A stretch of DNA of 64,000 bases from Echinococcus granulosus. Taxonomy: Eukaryota > Platyhelminthes > Cestoda > Cyclophyllidea > Taeniidae. The position numbers were made by a program, and so were the translations under genes. Of the stretch, positions 26,435-38,388 are shown one piece after another. The stretch lies in the NCBI RefSeq assembly GCF_000524195.1, contig NW_020170463.1:243830-307829 (forward strand), given 5' to 3'. Under the pieces are notes generated by a model. That model made no database searches and was not told where the DNA came from. It worked only from the letters and a program-made list of their open reading frames with translations. Positions within the stretch are counted from its first letter, which is position 1; every line of letters starts with the position of its first letter.

Positions 26435-27285
26435 CGCACAGCCCTCTCCCCTTTTGAGCGTCCTCCAAGCACTTCCTTTGCTCAGTCTTTCGCCTCAAAT
26501 ATCACAGCGTAATCAGTGCTGTAAGAATAAATCCCAACATCAAACTACCCTAGTCGTCAAATTTGCGTGCAAATGAGATACCTGACCTTAATGTCATGAA
26601 TTTCTTTTGGCAATTCTACCAAGCCTAGAGTTTTGCCCTGTATGGAAATTGTATAAAAAACGAGGATTCATGCTAACCCTGACATACGTCCGTCGCCAGT
26701 AGTAGGGACACTGGCAAACAACAGATTCATTTAACAAAGAAGGGGCTTAAAAAAATTAAGTAGGGTACGATTTCACTTTTATTTTCCCTCTTATTTTCTT
26801 CCCATTTCAGTTTTCCCCAGTCATATATCTACCTGAGTTCCATTAAGCTAGTAGAGCGGTGACAAGGGTATCGCGTATTCATTTAGTTGACAGCTGCACA
26901 TAGGTAAGGGAGATAACTCCATAACGATCTTCTCCAGATAGTTCATGGCCAGTGTTGGTTCAGCTGTTAATAGCTTTCCTGAAGACCGCGGTAGTGGAGT
27001 AGCTACTGAAGGACGACGTCATTTTCAACCCTCCCATTGGGAATTCATTGCAGATTCTTTCAACTGCAGCATGTGCAATTCTTCTCTCGCACACATTTCT
27101 CACACATTCGGTCATAAAAATTAGGGTAGTTATTTTTGGGATGGGGTTTGCTTACCGCTGACACCAGTATTACCACCCCGAGACTTCCTAAAGGCGAAAG
27201 AAGGCATAATACTCTGGCAGAATACGCATTGTCAGAGGGGTGTGTGTATAAGCACCCCTATCTAAAATTCCCCCTTTTTATTTCT
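26435..27285 (+). mobile_element. TRIM-like LTR element, copy B (internal region plus damaged 3' LTR)
   Basis: It starts inside the internal region (CACAGCCCTCTCCCCTTTTG) directly after copy A in the same orientation, without an LTR between them. Landmarks are GTTTTGCCCTGTATGG, TTCATGGCCAGTGTTGG and ATTGGGAATTC. It ends in an LTR-like stretch with ACCCCGAGACTTCCTAAAGG and GCGAAAGAAGGCATAATACT. The end of that LTR is degraded. Confidence 0.7.
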
Positions 27286-27614
27286 CATGGTGAAAAGTAG
27301 TTAGGCGGGTGTTAGATCTCTTCCTGAAATAGCGACAGGATCACAATCGTGAACACATCTTTATTAAGAATGTACAAATGAACGTCCATTAAAGTTGTAA
27401 ATACCATGGACACCTTTTCTTTAAAAACTGCATTGTAGTACCATCATACGAGTATTGTTTACGCCTTCATTGTCGCAGGAATGCAAAAATTTTGCAGATT
27501 TGACTTGTCGATTAGGACAAATTCGAAGTCAGGAATCCTATGTTGCTGATCTGTGCACTAAATCGTTAGCATGACTTTGTCAAAAAACATTTCAAATGCC
27601 TGATTTTATTAGTT

Positions 27615-28500
27615 TGACAGTTTGTTTAACTCTCCGGTCGGTTACACGGACACGTAGGTCTCCAAGGATTGTACTTTCGCTTTTTAGCATGGCCTTCTGG
27701 CCACGCCAGTAACCTCTCACCCCTCCTGTGCATCAGTAATACATTTTATGCCATATTGCTCTGACTTTATGACTTCACGAATGACTTAGGACGCAACATT
27801 GGAGGTGACGGTAAGCAAATCCGATCCCAACCCTGAATTCTGTGCCAAAGCATGACGGAAGAAGGGCACATTCTGCGGATGAGAGAATCTGTGACAACTC
27901 CTAGCGGAAGGGTTAAAATTAATGTCATGCCTCGGCAACTACCTCAGTCTAATGTTTTATGGAAGTGCTATTAACAAATGAAGCCACACTAGCCGTGAAC
28001 CATCTGAAAATGCTCTTAATGGAGCTGTCCACGGCACCCATATGAAGATATCAACTAGGTGAACACGAGATAATTTTTCCAGCCCTCTATTAATTAAGTT
28101 GAACTTCGATAAATAGATAGATAAACGGCTGATAACACTGATGTGGGAACAATTGGCAGTGGGGAAGGTACGCAAAGTACTATCCACATGAAGCTATTTT
28201 AAGCTAGGTCTTTTATCGAATAACTACTTGTAAGCCAATATTCTTAAGGCTAGTGATGGGGATAAGAGATAAGCCTGTTGTTGTACATCATCCGGACTCT
28301 AGCAATATGAGGACAGCACATTTCCCCTTCCTCAATATACTTCCAAAACAGGGCAAAACTCCAGAATCAATGAAAATTAGCCAGATGCATCGGTGGCGTT
28401 GGTAATGAATGCCCTCTCAGTTGCACGCAAATTCAATGACTGACGCGGCGAGTTCATAAATGTTTTTCTTGCAGCACTGGCAAACTGGTTTTAGTTGACG
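27615..28500 (-). mobile_element. TRIM-like LTR element, copy E (reverse orientation, 5' LTR lost)
   Basis: The reverse complement of this stretch matches the internal region of the family, with GGAGTTTTGCCCTGTTTTGG, CAGATGGTTCACGGCTAGTG and GAGGTAGTTGCCGAGG. It ends in a 3' LTR lying at 27615-27800, whose plus-strand signature is TGTTTAACTCTCCGG. No matching 5' LTR is found beyond 28500. Copies B and E stand back to back, 330 bp apart. Confidence 0.7.
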
Positions 28501-29759
28501 TGAGCTGTTGAATAAAAAGAGTGCTGTAAAACATGCTTAAAATAAGAGGAACTATGAAAAGCATTGATATTTTTGTTTACTTTTTATCACCACGACAGCA
28601 GATAATATAAAAACAAGCTATGAATAGACCGGCTGAATTTCAGGCAATCAAATGGATGTAGGATGATCTTAATTCGGAAATTAATACATTTTACAGTTTT
28701 TGATCTGTAAATTTATAAATATAGTATCCCTTCTACTGGCTGTAATAAATTTTCCACACAGACCGGGTTGCAGACGTGCAAAACTTACTAATAAATTGTC
28801 TCTAGTTATAAAGACCACTAATAAATATGCAAACTTCTTAAGAAAATACACGAATCGTTAATTCTACAAGAATAACTTAATGCAGGGATAAATAAGAAAC
28901 TGTTTCTAGCTTTTTTGGAGTCGGTCTTAAGGGACATTAGAGGCGAATGGTAGCGATGGGCCGAAGTGTAGATGTCACGTAGGAATTTACATTCATCCTG
29001 CATTTACTGTATCAGCTAACAGCCTCAAATATGCGTCACATCTCAGCAGCTTTATGTCAATAACTGCGTAATTTTGCGATAAACAAAAAACTGATGAGAC
29101 TACTCCACCTCGACATCAAATGTGCCAAAACGTGGACTTTGACCCTCCACTACTAAGTAAATTAACGCATTTACAAAAGTAGTTAGTTCTCCCTTACATT
29201 ATTAAATATGTAACAAGTAGCGCAGCCAAGCGCTTTGCTGTCGTAAGAAGTACTTCTAATGACCCTAAACTCGGGTGTATTTTAGCATTTATTTCACGTA
29301 GTTCATAGAAAAATTCATTTAACAAACTCCTCAACTCTTCTTTCAGAGTTTTTGTAAAACCTAAAATACTAATACTCCTCTTTATTTTTTTAGCATGCAT
29401 GATAATTACGAAGTGCAACTCCTCAAACCATACTGAATGCTTTGCTGGGGTAGGATATGGGCCTTGAAGTGGCGCCATAAGTTAAGATGGTTAACAATTT
29501 GTTTCGCACACCGATGAAACACATATGAGGTAACCATCAAAACCATTTCCATAGTCTTTATCAGTAGAATTTTAAAAAATGTTTGGGTTCCATAAAAAAG
29601 TTCATTCACTGAAACCATCAATACTGCAGTCCATCATTTTTCTCAGTGAAACAGCTGGCTTTGATCGACACTACTGTAAAGTTTTGGCACCTTGAATAAA
29701 AAAAACCACACAGTTATATTCATTTTTACTATCTCATTTTATTTTTCGAACTGTTTGCA

Positions 29760-30095
29760 CATGTTCAATGGCTAAAGCTAATGCCAAGAAAAAGTGGCAA
29801 TCACTTGCTTGAACACTATCAGAGGAAAGCGGAGGATGACGACGAGGATGAGTATGTAAACAAAGATGGTGATAAAGGTTAGGCAATGCTACCCTTTCTT
29901 TCCTCCCCCTCCTCCCTCCCTAATGTGCTATTCATCGCATGAGTTGGCCCTAGTCATGCGGCTAGAGGAAGGTGTAATTAGGTACAATGCACAAGGTCTG
30001 AGTTAAAAGGCTCTGCGTTGTGTCCCTTTATATGAATAACTAGTTCTCGCTCTTTCTCATTGGGAGCAAGGACTTTGTGTTGTGCACCTTCCATG
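29760..30095 (+). repeat. dispersed repeat family 2, copy 2
   Basis: Same family and orientation as the copy at 23830-24170, with the landmarks GCTAATGCCAAGAAAAAGTG, GATGACGACGAGGATGAG, TCCTCCCTCCCTAATG, AAGGTCTGAGTTAAAAGG and TGTGCACCTTCC. The copies are diverged, which suggests old insertions. No terminal repeats were found. Confidence 0.6.
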
Positions 30096-32164
30096 CATAC
30101 GAGATGTATAGTCTGGATGGACATTATGCATCGAAAACACACATAAATCAGGCAGGCATTTTAGAGGCTGATAAAAAGTGATATCTTCAATGATTTGATA
30201 TAATTTGGAATGCAAAAGAAATGGACACACGCCATTCCTCATTGCTAATCAGTCCGCCTAGCCACGAGTTTTGATAAATGCAACAAAGATGTAAGCGTTA
30301 CTAAATTGATGGACCCTAAAACTTCCAAACTATTTGCTGTTCTGTTACCGCCTGCCGCACCTCCTCTAAATGCTATACACCCTTAAAGTTTATTAACATG
30401 AGTTGTTACAAACTAGATGAAGTTATTACTACCAGCATTCACTAAGTTTGCAATGCATTCTATTTTACATTGTCGTAGATTCCCTTTCGTTTAAATTTGT
30501 ACTTTTAGAACAGTTTCTGTGGATGGATGACAAATTTCACCAATCGACGCCAAGAATGCAGATTTATCACATCTCTCTGGAGTTAGTTAATCCCAGTCGC
30601 CAGAAAAATTCAAAGCAGTGATGGCCGTAATCGTCCATTCCATAACATCAAGCGATGCATCAGGTTTGTAGTGTTGTCCTTTGCCTTCAAAATTTCCACC
30701 TATTTTACTCACCACACATGCGAGCCTAGCCCCTCGACAACACTCATCCATCAGGGAACTACCTTGGTTCTTTCTTTTTTTCCTACCAGCACTGCTGGAG
30801 TTCCATTGCTCAGAGAGCTCGCCATTCATTTTGGTTTACGACTGGGGTAGTTAGATGCCGTATTTGATACCATTTACGATTAGATTTGTGTGTGTGTAGG
30901 CATACAGGGTACTTTAGAGAAGCGCAGCTGTTTCACTCTGTGAGGTCGCTCATAAAGTTCTGTACTCCGGCCTTGAATTCAACACTGCAGACTCCCAAGT
31001 AAGGCAAACAGAAACAATTGCTTTTATGAATCCTTTGTGAGAATACTTGGATTAATTTGATTCTGTAGGCTATCTCAAAGTACTGTGTGGACATAATCCG
31101 GCCGGTTCGGTTACCACTCCAAAAACTATGCCTTAATTTAGTAGTAAAAAAAAGGTAAACAAGATTTTAAATTAACATCCTGGACACAAAAATGCCAAAT
31201 CGAGGCCGTATATCAAGAAATGCCACCAACTTGACAATATGGGATCCAGAAAGCTTTTCTGAGTTCACATTGACAAATTCTAACGGAAATGGTGTAGAAC
31301 TCTAAGCCCTATTGTTAATCAAGTCGTTTCCCCCTTTTTTTAATAGTACACATTTTTGAATGATTTGCTGCCAAAATATTGTTAGAAATTATAGAAGTTT
31401 GAGTCAGCAGCTTTGAAATCGTGACGATGATAAAGGCAGCATTCAAGAGAATTTGAGTTGCTCAGTAACCAAGCCAGAACACTTAATGAACTGAAAAAAT
31501 GGATGTCACGAATCGTTTGCTTCGATGCGAGACTTCAGAGTTTACTGCAGCTTTTGGCTGATACTCAGAAACTTTCCATTCGGACGTGTTGCCTTACCTC
31601 GGTTATTTTACAACTCAGCAGGTCCCAACTTTTCAAACTTGGAATCGTTCGTGATCGAAAGACTTGAAGGCGCTTTGTATGTAGAACAGACTCCAAGATC
31701 AGACGCGCTGAACGTCCACCTGCTACTATAATCAGCCAACTGTCCCAGTGCCATTCTAGGTGTTCGATCGTCATGCGCTTTTTTGAAGCCTCTTATGGAC
31801 ATGCCCATCCACGGACCTCATGGCACCATTCCCAACAAAGTCGCCAGCATCACGACGTGTTTCGCGCAGGCACCGCGGCAGTTGTTCGCCCTCCCCATCC
31901 AAAGGTGCCTGAACTTGCCAGGACATGTGCCACCGCGTGTGTTGTCGTCACCGTAACCTACCTTTCTACTGCCAAGAAGTTTAAAGTAGGCGACCCATTC
32001 ACAACCAGCCTCAAAGAGTTACTTTCGCGTTTAGTTAAACAATGTATCACTAAACCACCATGAATTGTGTAAGTCCACCGGTGCGATCATTGCGAATTTA
32101 CAAACATGATTTCTTTAGAAAGGGGGAATATCCAAACTTGAGGGGCATCGTTATTGTGCAATTT

Positions 32165-32350
32165 TTTAATTGTTTGTTTAACTCTCGGTTTCGGTAACAG
32201 GCCACTTCAGGGGTTCACCACTGTACGTCCACGGGGCGGCCTCGCCTCTGGATCATGTTAGTGGCCCTCAAGCCCTTCTCTACGCGAACAATATGTAACT
32301 AAACCTAGTACTATGCCTTCTTTGGTCTTCAGAGAACTTTTAGGACCTCA
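32165..32350 (-). mobile_element. solo LTR of the TRIM-like family
   Basis: The reverse complement shows the LTR order: TCCTAAAAGTTCTCTGAAGA, CCAAAGAAGGCATAGTACT, a GGCGGTACAGTGGTG-like block, CCTGTTACCGAAACCGAGAG and the TTAAACA end. No internal sequence is recognisable on either side, so this is read as a solo LTR left by recombination. Confidence 0.65.
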
Positions 32351-33619
32351 CAGTTGTGACAGCAGCAAACAGACGATGGTGCTTCAGTCGAGTAATTTAG
32401 GGAATACAGTTGGAGTCCCCGCTCACTTAGATCCCCTTCCCTCCATTTATCAGGTAGATTGATTTTAACTTTACTATGGCATTAAATTTTCTACTAAATT
32501 ATAGATGATCATTGCATTCGCACTTTTTATTTCCGAGAGTGTCTCTCTTGATGTTTGTATTGTTTCTGCCCCATGGGTTATAGGCATTCAGAAAGTAAAG
32601 TTGATTAGCTTAGCAAAAAGCGTACCCTAGTTTAGGACGTTTAATTGACAAAAGTTGGCATAAACATCCTGCCATTTCATATTTCATTGTTTGGTTGCTC
32701 TCCCTGCTTTTTTCTGGTATGCATCAACAAACAGTTGATTGCACACAGCGGAGTGTATGGAGTGATAAAAACTATTGTTTCCCTTTCCGTCATTGCTTGT
32801 TCATTTAAACAAAGCTAAAAGCACTATCCCACTTAAAAAACAATAACAAGTTCCATTATACACAATTTTCAGGGATCAGTCCATTAATTCCGACATCCAC
32901 GATTTTTTTCATGCTTTATGGAGCAAGCAAGGGGATGATGAAGATGGTAACGCGAAACTTTGCATTCGCTAATGCTACACGACGATCTGACAAGTGTTGA
33001 GATAAAAGCAGAATTCTAATTCAGATAAACTCGCATTAATATTTGTCTTCATCATTTAGTGAATGTATTTGATCACTGGTAACCTTATCCGCAGTATAAT
33101 CTCCCAGAACTATCCTCTGGGGACTTCGTGGGGCACACCAGTCTGGAAGGATAATTAACTACGTACACAGGGCATGCTTATAGGACACTGTTATTAATGT
33201 GATAGCCGGACTGGAGAGACTATGGGGCTCGCCTAACTGAATGGTAGAACATGATAGATTGTAAGTTTTCCCACAAGCACTCTACCACGCCCCTAACTAG
33301 AATAAACCTAGAGATGGACTTCAGTGCGGAGTGGACATCAGCGACACTTCTGAATAAGCTGGGGGGCACGGCACCTGCTGAATGTCACCTGGACTCCGGC
33401 GGAGGTTCCATTCTCGCGAGGTTATAATGCTCGGATTGGTCGTGGCCTTATAGTGACCCGGAGCACATCTAAAGTCTTCCTATTTGCGATATTGACCAGA
33501 GGGAAGGAAGGCGAGCGCGGATTTCAAAGCTTTCCAGAAAGCCAGGAAGCTAGGTGAGGAAAAATGTAGCTTCTAGAAAATCGGAACGGGCCATTTTTTG
33601 GGGATCTCAGATTGCGGTA

Positions 33620-33815
33620 CTTTGTTCGTTTGTTTGACTCTTACATTTGGGAGCCGTTCACTTTGGGCCGCTGCCATTGTGCACCCTCCCTGCGGTCTGG
33701 CTTCCGGAGCGTCCCAGTAGCTCCACGCCCTACTGTACGTCGGTAGTATATATTCCTACCGAATATTGTGTCTTCTTTCTTTATTAGAGAAGTCTCAGGG
33801 CCCAATACAGATATC
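33620..33815 (-). mobile_element. solo LTR of the TRIM-like family
   Basis: The reverse complement reads TGAGACTTCTCTAATAAAG, AAAGAAGACACAATATT, then CCGGAAGCCAGACCG and a GAGTCAAACAAAC end, in the LTR order. No internal region adjoins it. More diverged than the copy at 32165. Confidence 0.55.
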
Positions 33816-35363
33816 CTCAGCAAGCTATCCCTCCTTAGAACCAGCTGATTGTCATTTTATACAATACAGGGTTAGACAAAAGTGCTTCGTTTTGCTTCCC
33901 GTACTTAATAAAGTTATTTTAAAAAGCTAAATAGTACCTCGTGTAAGGGAATTTACGCTGCTCCCTGCCGCAGCGAGTCTCGGGTGGAAGTAAGTGCGAC
34001 AATTACGCCACACGGCAATGCCGTCAATGAAAAAAACTTTTTTTTTTTTCATAACTCACATTCCCTCTAACTTGACAAAACCTTGTCCCCATCCGGACGG
34101 GCACTTTAATCATTCATGTTGCCCTACTCACGTGACCTCCGAGTAGTGAAAGCGACACGCATTACTAAGTAGGGCATTCCTCTGTGAGCATAAGCTCTCT
34201 GAACTGGAAGATACAACTGCGAGGTGGCCCACTTGTATCCCCCTACTGTAGTCACACCTTGTTCGCGTGTGTACGTCGTAGATCAGTTGTTTGGTGATAT
34301 CACTGACTGACTTAATTACATGCTTTAACTTAAAGCGTCCCAAATGTTAACCCCCTCCCCCTTTCTCTCTCTAGTCATTCATTTGTTTAAAATCTTTAAT
34401 CTCTTTGAGTACTGTTTCGAATATCCGCTTTTGACTGTCGTGTATTTTATGCCTCCTCGATGGTTGTTTTACTTGCACATTTTATGACCCCAGATTGAAC
34501 TGCCGTGCTAACATTCTCCCCCTTACTATTAGCGTAATTTTAATCTCCGAAGTGTTCTATTCTTGTACTGCGACAGTAATACGTGCAAATATTCTGGCAT
34601 GACTTTATGCCCAACCTCATACAGCATTAGCTTAGCCGACTACAACAAAAACACAACAAGGCCTCGGATCCATAGCCTAACTGTCACGGTAGGGTAAAAA
34701 AAGAGATAAGGTGCTCCTTGTAGATACCTTTTTTTGGTAAGTACTAGTATAAATAAGCTCACCAGTGAACAAAGAATTTGTAAAAGTGGTGGGTAGGGAT
34801 GAGAAAATCACTACTGAATGGGCGCCCTGTTGTTAGGCGATGGCACAATTGACTCCTTTGTCATTCGCCGTAATGCTTGGAGGTAGAATATGAATCAAGT
34901 TAAGAATTAATAATTGAGTACCCCAGTGCTCCCGCTTGAGGTGGTGTCACCCTAGAAATCACATTTTTCTTCACGTGCGAGGACTTGCAATGGTAAATTG
35001 GAAACTTTCATTGTTTTCTCTCCGGACAGTTCTCAGTATAAATTATTGGTGAACTTTTTGTCAAGCTTGAATAATCCAAGGTCATTTGTTAATTTAAGTA
35101 TCTTTCTAAGAACAATACTTATCTTGTTATTTAGTTATTTAGTGGTTGTGTACAGATTACACCGGTACTTATATCCTATAATAGTACTATCATGTCCATA
35201 AGCATATCCATATATTTTATCACAAATACGTGTATTCATGCACTCTCAACTATCCTCACTCCCCTCAAATTTTGGCACTTAATTAGAGGAGGAGACCTCT
35301 CAGGAGAATCAAATGCGAAAGTCTCCGAACTGATAGGTTCTCAGAAGTTGTCCATTTAAGCAT

Positions 35364-35527
35364 TGTAGCACCCCCAGACCTTTCTGAGGACGAAAGAAGA
35401 CATAATACTGGCACAGAATATGTGTCTCTGATATACAGAAGGAACTAGAGCTACTAGCATAATCAAAAAGCCAGGCCGTCTGGCGAAGGCTCTAGGTGGC
35501 CTCTCTATTAAGACCGAGCGTTAAACA
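35364..35527 (+). mobile_element. solo LTR of the TRIM-like family with TG...CA ends
   Basis: A 164-bp unit begins TGTAGCACCCCCAGACC and continues CTGAGGACGAAAGAAGACAT, AGCCAGGCCGTCTGGCG, CTCTAGGTGGCCTC. It ends AAGACCGAGCGTTAAACA. The TG and CA ends are those expected of an LTR. No internal sequence follows. This copy best defines the LTR boundaries. Confidence 0.7.
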
Positions 35528-36431
35528 AGCGGTTAACATGTTACCGTACCACCTCAGTTGCAAAGCCTTTTCTACAACTTGTTTATCATTGCGACAAAAG
35601 TTTTTTATTGTGGAAAATTTTTTTTCGGTGGCTTTTCACGTTAACAGGCAAAAGGTCTCTACCACGTTCTTTGGGAAGTCTGCATTGTGTGCGAGATTCG
35701 CGCTGCCAAATAGGAGGTGGAAAAGTTTCTGCTTGGATGTTAAATTATTTATACGCAAGATTGATGAGGTGCTATAGATGTCAAACGACAGAGGGAAAGT
35801 GTAAGTATCTCACGTTAGTGCAGACTTGAGCAACTGGAAAGAAGGAATTCAGAGAGCATTCAAAATTAACTCAGCTCATAGAGACGGAGAATTCGTTAAG
35901 GCGAGGAAAAAAAATAAACCTTTACTGCAAACAAGAGCATTTCACAAGGTGGGTTGGAAGCGAGTAGGAATTACTCTATGAACTGGTATGCCTGAAGTCA
36001 CTTTTCCTGGTAAAACAATGTACAGAAGGGAGCATCTACCCCTACTTACTAGCTGCTTGATCTTAAAACGAAATTAACCTCTTTTTGATACTGCAATTTT
36101 CTAAAGTGGAAAGATAAATGAGGATTTCACACCTTTTTGGGTGGTCAGAAAGCTGGCAACTCAACCATTTTTCAAGATAACAGTAACTTTTCAATAACCT
36201 TATAGCAGTCGTTGGGAAGTAAGTATGTTGATTGAGATTTTTTGTAATAAGTTCATTGCTTTCATAGTTTGTGTAACTCCGTAATTGGTTACGCAGGAGC
36301 CAAATTCTCCGCGGATTGTGCATTCGCCATCTGGCATGTCCTCAGTCTCATGTCAGCCCTTTTGTGTAAAAAACTCGGGGAGCTATAATGAAAGCTTCAC
36401 CTTATTTATTGATGAAAAAGAAAGCTGGCTG

Positions 36432-36531
36432 NNNNNNNNNNNNNNNNNNNNNNNNNNNNNNNNNNNNNNNNNNNNNNNNNNNNNNNNNNNNNNNNNNNNN
36501 NNNNNNNNNNNNNNNNNNNNNNNNNNNNNNN
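36432..36531. other. assembly gap (100 N)
   Basis: Exactly 100 undetermined bases, a gap placeholder, about 1 kb upstream of the first recognised exon of the KY/hillarin-like gene. A 5' exon or promoter sequence could be missing here. Confidence 0.99.
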
Positions 36532-37530
36532 AAAATTATGATAAATATCACCTGAAGTTTGGGTATGTCTAAATACTACCACCAAATACCAAAATAAAAA
36601 AATATTAATTATTAGTCACGTTACTTCGCAGTAGTACTAGTGCCATGTTTAACTATGCGTAAAACACACCGTCACTTGGGTTGTACTTTCATTCTGTGAA
36701 GCGATCTTCGAGCCATTCCACGACCATTCCAGCTCTTCTACAAGCCAGTAATAGGTGTTCCTCCACAGCGCTTTGGTTTTCTTACGAATCCAGAAAAATG
36801 TAGCGCTACACTTGCATATGGAGCAAAGAATTTTGTGCATGAACTAATATACTATGAATGATTTCAAATGAAGTGTTTCCTTTAAAGGACTGCAAGAAAC
36901 CAAAAAATAATAGCTATATTATTATGCCTGAATTAAAAAGTCTCTGTAGTGCCTAAGTATAAATTGCTTTAACTTTGCTTGCAATAAATAATAAAAACCT
37001 TTTAAAATAGCAAAACTGTGCTCCTCTGATAAGAATATGGATAAAAGTACATTTACCTTGCCTGTTTAAAAATGCTGAAATCGTTTCAGGGAATTTCATG
37101 CGCTGCATCGTTGTATGATTTCTAAGACTAAACGAATAACTAGTTTTTGCATTAGCATCTGCCAAAACACCATTAAGTCTTGTTTTATTGCACTATAATA
37201 GGTGTGCGTAATATGGAATTGTGGTCTTGCTGTATGGATGCGTGGTGCGGAGTCCAGGTTGAGTAAAATGCGTTTTTTGTTCTCTTTCATACGTACATTT
37301 CTTTTGGAATGCAAACACCCTTTTTGGTTCTTAGCTTAGTTTGTTAGCGTCTCTTTTACGCCCCTTTCGAATCTAGTGTCGCGGACACATTTCACTATTC
37401 TATGGCAGAAACTTATGCTCCTTTGTGACCCTGCCTTAAGAGTTGAATGAAATTCTGGGCTTGATAAGTTACACTGCTTTTGATGCTTATTCTAATCCAA
37501 GTTTTGCTGAATTTAGAGTTTTTCGGAAAC

Positions 37531-38388
37531 ATGTATGGTAACAAGCAAAAGCAAACTCATCGACCAAAGATTCATCCAGCTACTTCAGTCGCTTCCGAAG
37601 CTTCCATGCATCGCCAAAAAATCGCGTCGTTAAGGTCGAATTTCCTGGCTCAACCCTCAAATCAACCCAAAGATCCTCTCTTCTCTGGTGGCTCAACATC
37701 AATTAACTCCGTTAATCACTCCCTTCCGAGTGATGCGATACTTTCGCGATCGCTGAATCCGAGAGCTCGTGACCCCTACACAAACGCTCTGGTTGGTAAT
37801 GGTTTCCCTAATCTTCAATCTCGTTTTCTTAATTCGACAATCCAACCTGATTCTTATTCACCTTCTTTGACGGCTAATCCTCCTATGCCGTCGAATGCAC
37901 CAATTCACCCTCGTGCCTCATACCATCCCCGTCATATTGTCGGGAGAAGTCTTCGTATAAGTCCCAGTAGTAGTACTTTCTTGCAAGTTCATGATCCCAT
38001 CAAATCTCTCCATGTGGCTAACCTGACGAAATTCAGAACATCCGACACTCAGGCGTCGGCATGGAGCTATTCTTCACCCCACTACACTGATTCTAAATGC
38101 CCGACAATCTTATACGAGACGCTAACTAGCGTTCCTGCTCCTGAAGCCGGAATCGTCTCGAGGGATGCAAACACCGCGGCCTCCTATCCTCAGTCAAGCT
38201 TCAGTAACTCCATGTTCTACCATCGCGGTGTTATTGAACCCACGGAGCAATTTCAGTCTGTTATTACACTCTCGCCTAGTGAACCGCTGTGTCTTTATGC
38301 TGCTAGGCAGGGTGAGTACTGCCTGTCGTGTCAAAGACTGGCGAATTCGGGGACCTCTTCATTTCATCGGTCATCTTCCAGGCACTCG
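37531..38388 (+). CDS. KY/hillarin-like gene, exon 1 (low-complexity N-terminus)
   Basis: An open stretch of 286 codons is rich in Ser, Pro, Asn and His with no recognised domain. The start at 37531 (AAACATG, MYGNKQKQTHRPKI) is preferred over the in-frame Met 17 codons upstream because its context is better and a TTTAG acceptor precedes it. The donor TCG|GTGAGT keeps phase 0 into the next exon. A stronger-looking donor at 38312 would put a stop codon early in the next exon. Confidence 0.6.

Larger units (their letters stand above)
30096..37530. other. intergenic region upstream of the KY/hillarin-like gene
   Basis: Besides the solo LTRs and the gap there is no convincing gene. A locally GC-rich island (31440-32070) has several short overlapping open stretches and no recognised protein. 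A run of 12 T lies at 34038-34049. Confidence 0.45.

Noticed and set aside
38312..38317. Alternative donor CAGG|GTGAGT within KY-like exon 1
   Set aside because: Using it shifts the frame and meets a stop codon shortly after entering exon 2; the donor at 38389 keeps phase 0.
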